Assembly (NCBI GenBank): GCA_028280615.1
Contig: JANQLK010000022.1
Location: forward strand, 62,001-126,000
Origin: Woeseiaceae bacterium
GTDB taxonomy: Bacteria > Pseudomonadota > Gammaproteobacteria > Steroidobacterales > Woeseiaceae
Direction of reading: 5' to 3'
Length of the DNA stretch: 64,000 nt
Under the pieces are notes generated by a model. That model had not been told where the DNA came from. It did not search any database and saw only the letters and a program-made list of their open reading frames with translations. Positions 44,898 through 58,490 of the stretch are shown here, piece after piece; within the stretch, counting starts at the first letter, position 1; every line of letters starts with the position of its first letter. The position numbers and the translations under genes were made by a program.

Positions 44898-44906
44898 GAG
44901 ACCCGC

Positions 44907-46952
44907 ATGACACTCAAGCGGCAGCTATTGCTCGTCAGCCTGCTGACGCTGATGCTGCCGTGGGCCGGCTGCGAATTCATCCGCGAGACCGAGTCGGCCC
45001 TGAGGGAAAGCCAGCAGACGATGCTCTCGGGCCTCGCAAGAGCCGTGGCCGATTCGCTGGAGAGCTATCCCGAAGCCTTCCCCCCGGGCACGCAGGGCGA
45101 CGAGGCGGCCGGCGATTCGCTGTTCGGTCACGTCCTCGAGTCCGAGCCCGCGCTGGACGGCTACTTCGATGACTGGCCGCTGACGCGTGACTCGCTCGCC
45201 GAGATGCGCGGCGTCGACGGACCGATTCGCTTCGCGCTCGGCACGACCGCACAGTTCCTGTTCCTTTACGTAGAGGTTCGGGACCGGTCGATCGTGTACG
45301 CCGACTCGCAGTCCGTCCTTCCGACATCGACGCTGCGTTACGCGGATCGCGTGACGCTGGTCAGCACGAGCCCGCCCTATCTCGACGAGAAGCTGACGGT
45401 CGCGGCCGAGGCGCCCGGCGCCGTTGTCGCCTACCTCGAGGGCCCGGCCGACCCCGTCGTCCAGGCAACGGTCCGGGCGTACTGGCAGGACGTCCCGCGC
45501 GGCTACCAGCTCGAAATGCGCATTCCGCGAAACCTGCTCGGCACCCACCTGGGGCTCCTGGTAGAGAACGTCAGCGACGCGACCCGGCCCGGTGTGCGCA
45601 GCCAGAGTTTCGCCTCGCGCGCACCGGGTCGCTTCGTGACGCGGTCCCCGGAACTCGAATCTCGCGCCGAGAGCCTCGTCCAGCCCGGCATGCGCCTGCT
45701 CGTGACGGACGCCGCCGGCTGGCGGCTCGCAACCGCGGGCGCCATCGCCTCGGGCGATGCGGGACCTGATGGCGTCGTGCCGTCTTGGCTCCGAATCGCC
45801 TACACGGCGCTCGTGGAGCCCGGTCGCGAAGCCGTGTTCGCCGAACCGGATGCGCAGGGCCGCGAGCAGCAGCCCTACATCCAGGCGGGCCTCGACGGCC
45901 GGCCCGAAGCGGCCTGGTTCCGCAGCGTCGCAAGCGGCCGGGCCGTGGTTGCGGTCGCCGAGCCCGTTGCGCTCGACGGCGAGCTGCTCGGCGTCGTCGT
46001 GCTGCAGCAGGGCACCGATGCCATCCTGAGTCTTACCAACCAGGGTCTTACGAGACTCATGAACGTCACGCTGATCGCGATGCTCGTCGTCGCGGGCGTC
46101 CTGATCGGCTACGCGACCTGGCTTTCGCGGCGTATACGCCGCCTGAGCGTTGCGGCCGACCGGGCTCTCGATCCGGGCACTCCCGTGACAACCTTGCCGA
46201 GCGCCGACGCCGCCGATGAGATCGGCGACCTGTCGCGCAGCTTCTCGAGCGTGCTCACGCAGCTCGGTGAGTACAACGAATACCTGCGGACGCTCGCCTC
46301 GAAACTGTCGCACGAGCTTCGGACGCCGCTCGCGATCGTCACCTCGTCGCTGGAGAATCTGGAGCACGAGGCCCTCGACGAGACCGCCGCGGGTTACACG
46401 GCGCGCGCGAGAGACGGCGCGGACCGGCTGCGGAGCATCCTCGGCGCCATGAGCGAGGCGAGCCGCGTCGAGGAGCTCATGCGCGACGTCGAAGTCGAGC
46501 GCTTCGATTTGCGGGCCGTGGTCGACTCGACCGTGCTCGCCTACCGGGATGCCTATCCCGATCGTGAGTTCGTATTCGACCGGGACGAGGGCGAGATCAC
46601 CGTCAATGGATCGCCGGAGCTGCTCATTCAGATGCTCGACAAGCTCGTCGACAATGCCGTTGGCTTCAGCAAGGTCGGCGACAGCATAACGATCGGCCTC
46701 GAGCAAACGGACGGCGAGACGCGCCTCTGCGTCGAGAACCCCGGGCCGCCGCTTCCCGGACGCATGCGCGGCAAGCTGTTCGACTCGATGGTCTCCGTGC
46801 GTTCCGGCGGCAACGACAAACACCTGGGGCTGGGGCTGTACGTCGCCCGGCTCATCGCGGACGGACACGGCGGGCGAATCCGCGGCGATAACGTCGATGG
46901 CGGGGTTCGCTTCTCTGTGTTGCTGCCCGCGATCCCGGCGGACACGGACTGA
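44907..46952 (+). CDS. pdsS: Proteobacterial dedicated sortase system histidine kinase
   Basis: Membrane sensor kinase of 681 aa. An N-terminal TM helix (RQLLLVSLLTLMLPWAG) and a second TM (LMNVTLIAMLVVAGVLIGYATWL, about 385-407) enclose a large periplasmic domain; ALDGYFDDWPLTRD within it looks like a CBM9/DOMON-type fold. The kinase part has HAMP-like DEIGDLSRSFSSVL, H-box KLSHELRTPLAIV with H469, N-box LVDNAVGFS, and G-boxes including HLGLGLYVARLI. All catalytic motifs are intact, in contrast with the sortase. It may sense an envelope carbohydrate. Confidence 0.9.
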   Translation: MTLKRQLLLVSLLTLMLPWAGCEFIRETESALRESQQTMLSGLARAVADSLESYPEAFPPGTQGDEAAGDSLFGHVLESEPALDGYFDDWPLTRDSLAEMRGVDGPIRFALGTTAQFLFLYVEVRDRSIVYADSQSVLPTSTLRYADRVTLVSTSPPYLDEKLTVAAEAPGAVVAYLEGPADPVVQATVRAYWQDVPRGYQLEMRIPRNLLGTHLGLLVENVSDATRPGVRSQSFASRAPGRFVTRSPELESRAESLVQPGMRLLVTDAAGWRLATAGAIASGDAGPDGVVPSWLRIAYTALVEPGREAVFAEPDAQGREQQPYIQAGLDGRPEAAWFRSVASGRAVVAVAEPVALDGELLGVVVLQQGTDAILSLTNQGLTRLMNVTLIAMLVVAGVLIGYATWLSRRIRRLSVAADRALDPGTPVTTLPSADAADEIGDLSRSFSSVLTQLGEYNEYLRTLASKLSHELRTPLAIVTSSLENLEHEALDETAAGYTARARDGADRLRSILGAMSEASRVEELMRDVEVERFDLRAVVDSTVLAYRDAYPDREFVFDRDEGEITVNGSPELLIQMLDKLVDNAVGFSKVGDSITIGLEQTDGETRLCVENPGPPLPGRMRGKLFDSMVSVRSGGNDKHLGLGLYVARLIADGHGGRIRGDNVDGGVRFSVLLPAIPADTD

Positions 46953-46954
46953 AT

Positions 46955-47416
46955 TCAGGTCTCGCCGATGTCCTCGAGCCAGAGCCCGGGGTGGTCGCGC
47001 TCGAAATCGGCCATCATCCGCCTGCAGTCCTCCGAGTCGACGTTGACGAGTTCGACGCCGCGTGAGCGGACGTAGTCTTCGGGTCCCCTGAAGGTCCGGT
47101 TTTCGCCCAGGACGATGCGCGGAATCTCGTACAGGAGCGCGGCACCGCTGCACATGTCGCAGGGCGACAGCGTCGAGTAAAGAGTCGCGCGCCGGTACTC
47201 GGCGGGCTTCAGGCGGCCGGCGTTCTCGAGACAGTCCATCTCGGCGTGCAGCACCGGGCTGCCCTGCTGAACGCGCCGGTTGTGGCCGCGGCCGACGATT
47301 GTGCCGTCGATGACCAGCACCGAGCCGATCGGGATGCCGCCTTCGGCGAGGCCCAGCTTCGCCTCGTCGATCGCGGCCTGCATGAAGCGCCGGACGTCGT
47401 CTGTAGGGTCGCTCAT
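46955..47416 (-). CDS. Cytosine deaminase (yeast FCY1-like) / nucleoside deaminase
   Basis: Zinc-dependent deaminase of 153 aa. Zinc/catalytic motifs are HAEMDCLEN (His and Glu) and SPCDMCSGA (two Cys). The whole protein follows the yeast FCY1 pattern unusually well: GGIPIGSVL, GRGHNRRVQQGS, GRL, TLYSTLSPCDMCSGAALLYEIPRIVLGEN, and the C-terminal LEDIGE. It probably converts cytosine to uracil in pyrimidine salvage. E. coli uses an unrelated CodA. It converges with the sensor kinase, with two bases between the stops. Confidence 0.88.
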   Translation of the reverse strand: MSDPTDDVRRFMQAAIDEAKLGLAEGGIPIGSVLVIDGTIVGRGHNRRVQQGSPVLHAEMDCLENAGRLKPAEYRRATLYSTLSPCDMCSGAALLYEIPRIVLGENRTFRGPEDYVRSRGVELVNVDSEDCRRMMADFERDHPGLWLEDIGET

Positions 47417-47517
47417 TGGCCAGGGCCCTTTAAGGATACGGTCGCCGGATTCTCCCCCGAATTCGCGAGCGAAACCAAGTGCGGCACGGGCTATGACGTT
47501 CCAGAACCTGTCTCAAA

Positions 47518-48414
47518 CTAGCCCGTGGCAGCGTAGCCGCCGAGCAACTGCTTTATGTCCGCAAGCATGTGCCGGATAGTGCCCGTCATGAGCGCGAATT
47601 CCGCGTCGAGCCGCGTCAGCGGATCGCCGTTATCGTCGCCTTCGTCCTCGGCCCCGAGGAACTTGAGTTTCCGAATCACGCCGTCCTCGTCGAGTACGCA
47701 GCTCAAGCGATCGTCGTAGACGATCGCGAGCTGCGTGAGGCGCATGCCGTTTGCGACGTGGTCCCTGATCGACGGATCCGACAGGTCGAAATGCGTCCAG
47801 CGCACATTGGAACGCTTGTCCATCGGTTCCTGCATCCGGCACTCGTTGCCGATCGCGAACTGGCTCGGCGCGTCGCCGAAGAAGATCCTGTTCAGGAGTT
47901 CGCCGACGGGCTTGCGGAATGCCAGCGGCGTGAAGTTAAGCGTGTCGAACGGCCCGCGGAGATGCAGCAGGAATCGCTCGGTCGCCGTGTTTTGTCCCGC
48001 GTCGATCGCGAGCAGTTTCTCCTTGAGGTCGACGTAACCCATGATACGGTCGGACTTGACCATGGCCTTGGGCATCAGCTCGTCGCGAACCTCTGCCTTC
48101 ATGCGTCGCTTCTCACGCGCACTCGGCTTCTCATTCATGCGCGCCCGGTATTCCTCGGCCCTGGCCTCGAGCTCCTCGTTGACCGCTGCGGCCGGCAGCA
48201 CACGTGACTGGCTGCGAAGCTTCAGGAGATCGGCGCCGTTCACGCGCCGTACGAGGTTGTCGCTCGAATCGGGGTCGATCGCGACCCAGCCCGAGCTGCG
48301 TTCCGTGAGCGGCCCGCAGGGCTTGAAGACGGCGGCGTCGAGCGCTTCGGAGACAGCGTTTTCGGAGTCCGGCCAGGCGCCGTCGAGGTGGAAGAAGCTC
48401 ATATTGCGAAACAT
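47518..48414 (-). CDS. rdgC: Recombination-associated protein RdgC
   Basis: Ring-shaped DNA-binding protein of 298 aa (E. coli 303) that restrains RecA-dependent recombination. ATG 48414 gives MFRNMSFFHLDGAWPDS; the open frame extends upstream without homology. Family features: CGPLTERSSGWVAID, LRSQSRVLPAAAVNEELEARA, and a central ...EKRRMKAEVRDELMPKA. It is divergent from the PEP-CTERM gene across 252 bp. Confidence 0.95.
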   Translation of the reverse strand: MFRNMSFFHLDGAWPDSENAVSEALDAAVFKPCGPLTERSSGWVAIDPDSSDNLVRRVNGADLLKLRSQSRVLPAAAVNEELEARAEEYRARMNEKPSAREKRRMKAEVRDELMPKAMVKSDRIMGYVDLKEKLLAIDAGQNTATERFLLHLRGPFDTLNFTPLAFRKPVGELLNRIFFGDAPSQFAIGNECRMQEPMDKRSNVRWTHFDLSDPSIRDHVANGMRLTQLAIVYDDRLSCVLDEDGVIRKLKFLGAEDEGDDNGDPLTRLDAEFALMTGTIRHMLADIKQLLGGYAATG

Positions 48415-48540
48415 TGCGGGCCATCGATGAGGTCTGCGGGCGGCGCAGTATCGTTTCCGAACCCACGCTTGTCCAATCGGGAATCCGGGCCGACGAGACT
48501 GACACTGTCGAGGAACTTTACATATCCTCGAGCGGGCCAA

Positions 48541-48553
48541 ACGGGCATCCCGT
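48541..48553. repeat. Short inverted repeat upstream of the sigma-54 promoter
   Basis: ACGGG-CAT-CCCGT (48541-48553), 33 bp upstream of the -24 element. The position suits an activator or enhancer half-site, but 5-bp arms are weak evidence. Confidence 0.3.
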
Positions 48554-48585
48554 TAAGCTTATGTTTATTAAAGCGATTGCTTCGT

Positions 48586-48600
48586 TGGCACGGTCCTTGC
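48586..48600 (+). promoter_or_regulatory. Sigma-54 (RpoN) promoter of the PEP-CTERM gene
   Basis: TGGCAC-GGTCC-TTGC with a preceding T and following T: an exact match to TTGGCACG-N4-TTGCW, with GG and GC exactly 10 bp apart. It is 67 bp upstream of the PEP-CTERM start codon, so transcription would start near 48612. Sigma-54 plus the PrsK/PrsR pair is associated with PEP-CTERM/exosortase systems. Confidence 0.85.
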
Positions 48601-48615
48601 TTTGTTTAGCTCAGG

Positions 48616-48636
48616 CAAAGGCGGGAATCGCCTTTG
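48616..48636 (+). repeat. Hairpin in the predicted 5' leader of the PEP-CTERM mRNA
   Basis: CAAAGGCG-GGAAT-CGCCTTTG: perfect 8-bp arms with a 5-nt loop, starting about 4 nt after the predicted sigma-54 start site. It could stabilise the transcript 5' end or regulate translation. No T tract follows. Confidence 0.6.
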
Positions 48637-48666
48637 ACGGCCGACGATGAATTTTTCGAGGTTTTC

Positions 48667-49200
48667 ATGATTCTCAAGAAGCTGGCGATTATCTGTTCAC
48701 TGCTCGTCCTGTCAGGCACGGCCATGGCCGTCCCGATTACCGTGGCGGACCTCGGCAGTGTCCGGACGCAGTCCGTCACCGGAACGCTGAATCCACGATT
48801 CGCGTGGTATTCGTTTGAAGTCGGAGACCTCACGAGGCTCATCATCAACACGATCGGTTCGTCCTTTGACACCGAACTGGGCTTATATGACGCGCTGGGC
48901 AACCGGGTCAGGCGAAACGACGACGCGTTCATCTTCGGCGCGCCAGGCTGCGGAATATTCTGCTCGCGGCTCGTATTCGGTCCCGGCTTGAGTTCCGGCA
49001 CGTACTACCTGGCGCTGGGTCGTTACAATACGCGGTTTCGCCGTTCGGACTTCGACGTCAGAGGCTCGGGCGTGGCCGGTAGTTACCGCATCAACTTCAT
49101 CACGGACAACCCGCCGATCGGCGTCCCGGAGCCCGGCACTCTCGGCCTGCTCGGTCTAAGCCTGCTGGCTATAGGTGCCCGGCGAAGAAAGCGCGTCTGA
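48667..49200 (+). CDS. PEP-CTERM sorting domain protein
   Basis: Exported protein of 177 aa. A signal peptide (MILKKLAIICSLLVLSGTAMA) is followed by a small beta-sandwich resembling the pre-peptidase C-terminal/DVUA0089 type (FEVGDLTRLIINTIGSSFDTELGLYDALGNRVRRNDD, SGTYYLALGRYN). The C-terminus is VPEPGTLGLLGLSLLAIGARRRKRV: PEP motif, hydrophobic helix and basic tail, the signal cleaved by exosortase. Exosortase/EPS genes are not in this window. Transcription is probably sigma-54 dependent. Confidence 0.93.
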   Translation: MILKKLAIICSLLVLSGTAMAVPITVADLGSVRTQSVTGTLNPRFAWYSFEVGDLTRLIINTIGSSFDTELGLYDALGNRVRRNDDAFIFGAPGCGIFCSRLVFGPGLSSGTYYLALGRYNTRFRRSDFDVRGSGVAGSYRINFITDNPPIGVPEPGTLGLLGLSLLAIGARRRKRV

Positions 49201-49224
49201 CCTGACGGCAAACCAGCCATACCA

Positions 49225-49250
49225 GGCCCCGCCCTCGAGCGGGGCCTTTT
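49225..49250 (+). terminator. Rho-independent terminator after the PEP-CTERM gene
   Basis: Stem GGCCCCGC (49225-49232) / GCGGGGCC (49239-49246) followed by TTTT. It is 24 bp past the stop codon and faces convergent gltD. Confidence 0.85.
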
Positions 49251-49293
49251 CGTTTGCCGGCCGGCGCGACCGTGATTGTTTTTGAGACGCGTC

Positions 49294-55157
<5,864 letters not shown>

Positions 55158-55519
55158 GCATTCCCTCGAGGCTGCCGATGCGGCAGCCCGCGCTACTGGT
55201 TGTTGCTGTTCGTGAAACTACCGTTGTCGAGGTAGGGTAAGCCGGCAGGCTAGCCGCGGCCGGCTCGAACGAACCAGTATAGGGCAGCGCGGGATTCCGT
55301 TACGGCCGGGCGGACGCCGGGGCCGCGAAAGATCATTCATATCCGACACTTACGAGCGCGCCGCGCGTTCACATCGGCGATGTGAAGTCTTGGTTACGCG
55401 CGTAACCAAGACATCGAGGCGCTCGCTGGATAGACGTGGCTGTGCGAAGTGCCGGTAACGAATGTGCTACCGGCGCGTCATTGCAGGCACCGATGCATTC
55501 TCAACCGGGACACAGCCCG
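55158..55519. other. 362-bp intergenic region between gltB and the serine hydrolase gene
   Basis: Divergent promoter region. Apart from the two adjacent palindromes at 55368-55412, I see no gene, no terminator and no clear sigma-70 or sigma-54 promoter. The segment next to gltB is GC-rich. The open frame of the hydrolase extends left to 55436 but without a signal peptide or a good ribosome site. Confidence 0.6.
55368..55412. promoter_or_regulatory. Two abutting perfect palindromes in the gltB upstream region
   Basis: Palindrome 1: TTCACATC-GGC-GATGTGAA (55368-55386), perfect 8-bp arms. Palindrome 2 begins at the next base: GTCTTGGTTACGC plus its exact reverse complement (55387-55412), 26 bp with no spacer. 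Together they span 45 bp, 210-255 bp upstream of gltB and 108-152 bp upstream of the hydrolase. They look like operators for dimeric regulators; the palindrome-1 arms (TGTGA/TCACA parts) loosely recall CRP/FNR-type half-sites, but the spacing does not match. Confidence 0.65.
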
Positions 55520-56719
55520 ATGATTCGATGCTTGTTTTACCTTCTGTTGGCGCTCGATGCGCTCATGGCCCCCTTAGCGGCGGCCACATCGCTTCCGGAA
55601 CGACTGAACCAGGCGCTGATGGACGAACTCGAGAGAAGCGGCGCGCCATCGCTGCAGCTTGCCGTCGCCTGGCGTGGTGAGGTTGTCTTCGAAGGCGCCG
55701 TCGGGCATGCCGACCTCGAGCAGAACGTGGCGGCCACGAAGCATACGCGCTACCGGACGGCTTCGGTGTCGAAGTGGTTCACGGCCACCGCCGCGATGAC
55801 GCTGTGGGAAGCGGGGAAGCTCGACCTCGACGCACCGGTCGAGGCCTATTGCCCCGCTTTTCCGGAGAAACGCTGGCCTGTTACGACGCGCCAGCTGCTC
55901 ACGCATACGTCGGGCATTCGCGGCTATGCGGACTATGCGGAGGAACTTGCCGCGGCCGCGACCGATGAACGGCGGGAGGATGTCGAGCGGCGGCGTTCGC
56001 GTGACCTGCTCGGCATGGTCACACGCTACACCGACAGCGTCGCGCCGCTCGAGAACTTCAAGGACGATGCGCTCGTCTTCGAGCCCGGCAGCGACTGGCT
56101 GTATTCCTCTTATGGATACCGCGTACTCGCCTGTGTACTGGAAGGCGCGTCGGGGCTGGGCTACAGCGAGCTGCTCGACACAAGAGTGCTCGGGCCGGCG
56201 GGTCTGACCGCCACGGTCTCCGACGACGCCTGGGCTATCATTCGGCACCGGGCGGCCGGCTATCGTCTTCCTCGAAGCGCGACGCTCAGACGCGCGGACC
56301 TGCGCGACGTCAGCGAAAACCTGGCCGCCGGCGGCCACCTGACGACAGCCACGGACCTGGTCCGGTTCGGCAGCGCATACCAGTCCGGACAGCTCCTTGC
56401 GGCCGATACGGTGGAACTCATGACAGCGGGGCCGGCCAGCGAACCGGCCGGCATCGACGACTACGCGTCCTGGCGCTTTGCGGTGCCGTCCGCGAGCTAC
56501 TACGGCTACGGGGTCATGCTGTTCCCGCACGAGACGGAGCGCTGGATCGGGCATACGGGCCGCCAGGCCGGTGCCTCGTCGATCGTCGTGCTCGTGCCCG
56601 AGAAAGACCTGGCCATTGCCGTTCTCTCGAACGTCAAAGGCTGGAACGGCTATTTGGGCTTCGTCCGGACCGTTCGCGACATCGCCGCGGCCGGGACCCG
56701 GGAGTCCGACGGGACTTAA
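55520..56719 (+). CDS. Serine hydrolase, beta-lactamase/penicillin-binding class C family
   Basis: Exported serine hydrolase of about 399 aa. ATG 55520 gives a signal peptide (MIRCLFYLLLALDALMAPLAAA); ATG 55493 is a possible alternative. Active-site motifs: S82-V-S-K85 (TASVSKWF), YSSYGY at the YxN position, and IGHTGRQAG as the KTG equivalent. It resembles esterase/DD-peptidase members of the COG1680 group more than true AmpC. Its role could be peptidoglycan or ester hydrolysis; antibiotic resistance is not indicated. Confidence 0.87.
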   Translation: MIRCLFYLLLALDALMAPLAAATSLPERLNQALMDELERSGAPSLQLAVAWRGEVVFEGAVGHADLEQNVAATKHTRYRTASVSKWFTATAAMTLWEAGKLDLDAPVEAYCPAFPEKRWPVTTRQLLTHTSGIRGYADYAEELAAAATDERREDVERRRSRDLLGMVTRYTDSVAPLENFKDDALVFEPGSDWLYSSYGYRVLACVLEGASGLGYSELLDTRVLGPAGLTATVSDDAWAIIRHRAAGYRLPRSATLRRADLRDVSENLAAGGHLTTATDLVRFGSAYQSGQLLAADTVELMTAGPASEPAGIDDYASWRFAVPSASYYGYGVMLFPHETERWIGHTGRQAGASSIVVLVPEKDLAIAVLSNVKGWNGYLGFVRTVRDIAAAGTRESDGT

Positions 56720-56741
56720 ACGCGCTGAACCCATCCTTTCG

Positions 56742-57224
56742 CTAGTCGAACAATGCCGTCATGCGAATCCGCCCGCTCTCTTCGAACTTGAGCGGCCGGA
56801 TCGCGGGCAGGTCCAGGCCGACGCGTCCCTCGAGCGTGTAGGGAATCTCGCGGCGCGCGGAGCTTCTGACGATCGACAGGAGCGCGGGCGCCGTGTTCAG
56901 AAGATCGAGCTCGACGCTGATATCGAACTCGGTATCGCCGCCGGCCGGAACCAGAATGTCGCAGTCGGTCTTGCCGCTCGCGAAGCGGTGCCCATCGAGG
57001 CGAACGCCGTAGTCGATGAGATTCACGGGCAGCGGGAAAGCATTCGGATTGCTGACGTCGAACGACAGCTTGAAGGTCTGCGCCGAGAAGCCCAGTTCCT
57101 CGAGCTTGACGGCCGTCAGGCGCACGTCCGGCGGGCTGATCGATTCCTCGATCGCCGCGCAGGCAGACAGCGTGCACAGGATGACCGTCGCGCTCGCAAC
57201 CGTCCGAATTCGTAGCCCAGTCAT
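56742..57224 (-). CDS. LEA type 2 (WHy domain) lipoprotein
   Basis: Lipoprotein of 160 aa. ATG 57224 (MTGLRIRTVASATVILCTLSAC) has lipobox LSAC; ATG 57236 is 12 bp upstream. The body is a WHy/LEA14 fold: PDVRLTAVKLEELGFSAQTFKLSFDVSNPNAFPLPVNLIDYGVRLDGHRFASG, with the conserved NPN. Bacterial members are abundant and stress-linked, with unknown biochemistry. It begins 27 bp after the stop of another lipoprotein gene, so both are likely cotranscribed. Confidence 0.85.
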   Translation of the reverse strand: MTGLRIRTVASATVILCTLSACAAIEESISPPDVRLTAVKLEELGFSAQTFKLSFDVSNPNAFPLPVNLIDYGVRLDGHRFASGKTDCDILVPAGGDTEFDISVELDLLNTAPALLSIVRSSARREIPYTLEGRVGLDLPAIRPLKFEESGRIRMTALFD

Positions 57225-57251
57225 GCTTCCCCCCATTGTCTGTGCCCGAGA

Positions 57252-57719
57252 TTACTCGAGCGACGCTCCCAATTCTCCCCAGCGCGCGGACAGCAGTTCC
57301 CAGCCGTCGTTGCCGTCACCGAGTTCGAGCTCGAAGCGATAGGCGTCGGCGCTCACGCCGAACCTGTCCGCGCCCATGCCGGCCATGCCGACCGTCAGCC
57401 GAACCTTTGCCGCCGTTTCGGCGATGACCTCGACGTCCTCGATGCTCACGAGCATGGTAATGCCGTCCCTCCTCAGGAACCATGCTCGTAGAATGTTGTT
57501 GATCGCTTCCTTGTCGTTGCCCCGCCGGTCGGTGTAACCCTCCGAGATGCGTGACAGGATCTCCCTACGCCGCTCATTCTCGGCGTCTTCCTGCATCGCA
57601 TCGACCCAGGCGCGAATCTCGGCCTCGGGCCCGGGAACCTCGCCACCGCAGGCCGTGACGAGGGACACCGTCGCGACCAGCGCCGCGCACGTGACGAGTC
57701 GGGTGAGCACGGATTTCAT
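57252..57719 (-). CDS. Hypothetical lipoprotein
   Basis: Lipoprotein of 155 aa: MKSVLTRLVTCAALVATVSLVTAC with lipobox VTAC, then GGEVPGPEAEIRAWVDAMQEDAENERRREILSRISEGYTDRRGNDKEAINNILRAWFLRRDGITMLV. The pattern of helices then a beta segment (VEVIAETAAKVRLTVGMAG, YRFELELGDGNDGWELLSARWG) is that of an NTF2/SnoaL-like fold, which is an inference. The function is unknown. It is upstream of the WHy lipoprotein in the same direction. Confidence 0.8.
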   Translation of the reverse strand: MKSVLTRLVTCAALVATVSLVTACGGEVPGPEAEIRAWVDAMQEDAENERRREILSRISEGYTDRRGNDKEAINNILRAWFLRRDGITMLVSIEDVEVIAETAAKVRLTVGMAGMGADRFGVSADAYRFELELGDGNDGWELLSARWGELGASLE

Positions 57720-57815
57720 CTGCTAAAGTCTACGTTCGACGAGACCGTAACCGGCCCATGTGACGAGAATTCGTGACGTGGGTCGCACTTTCCCATTCAA
57801 ACGGCGCAGGCAGGC

Positions 57816-58478
57816 ATGTCGACGACAACCGCGAGCGAAGAAATCCGCGCAACGCTATCCGCTGAGGACCAGGGCAGGATCGATGCGATCCTGGCCTTCT
57901 GGTTCAAGGAGAAAGCGCTGACCGCGCCGCAGATCGACCAGCGCATGGATACGTGGTTCGGCGAGGACGCGGAGTTCGACCAGGTCATCGCCGCCGAGTT
58001 TGCGGACGATGTCGAGCGCGCGTCGGACGGCGAACTCGACCACTGGGCCGCCGGCGGGCGCGGCCGTCTGGCGCTGATCCTGCTGCTCGACCAGTTTCGG
58101 CGCAACATTTACAGAAACACGGGCGAGGCCTTCGCGAGAGACGACGTCGCGCTGAAGCTGTGCCTCGAAGGGGCGATGCAGCAGCTGGACCAGGGGCTCG
58201 CCCCCATCGAGCGGGCATTCTTTTATATGCCGCTGCAGCACGCGGAGTCGAAACGTATCCAGGCCAAGTCCTGCGAGCTGTTCGAGAAGCTCGCTGCTGC
58301 CGTATCGCCGACCTACCGCGAGACGTTCGACACGATGGCCCAGTTTGCCGAGCTGCATCGCGACATTGTCGAGCAGTTCGGCCGTTTTCCGCACCGCAAC
58401 AGGCTATTGGGCCGCGATAACACGCCCGAGGAAGACGAGTACCTGTCGGGCGACGCGCCCGGCTTTGGCCAGGCCTGA
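57816..58478 (+). CDS. DUF924 family protein
   Basis: Soluble helical protein of 220 aa with full DUF924 signatures: RIDAILAFWFKEKALTAPQIDQRMDTWFGEDAEFDQVIAAEFADDVERASDGELDHWAAGGRGRLALILLLDQFRRNIYRNTGEAFARDD, then FFYMPLQHAES and EQFGRFPHRNRLLGR. The fold is TPR-like; the function is unknown. It is monocistronic, converging with a MATE gene 12 bp downstream. Confidence 0.92.
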   Translation: MSTTTASEEIRATLSAEDQGRIDAILAFWFKEKALTAPQIDQRMDTWFGEDAEFDQVIAAEFADDVERASDGELDHWAAGGRGRLALILLLDQFRRNIYRNTGEAFARDDVALKLCLEGAMQQLDQGLAPIERAFFYMPLQHAESKRIQAKSCELFEKLAAAVSPTYRETFDTMAQFAELHRDIVEQFGRFPHRNRLLGRDNTPEEDEYLSGDAPGFGQA

Positions 58479-58490
58479 CCAGAAGCGGTC

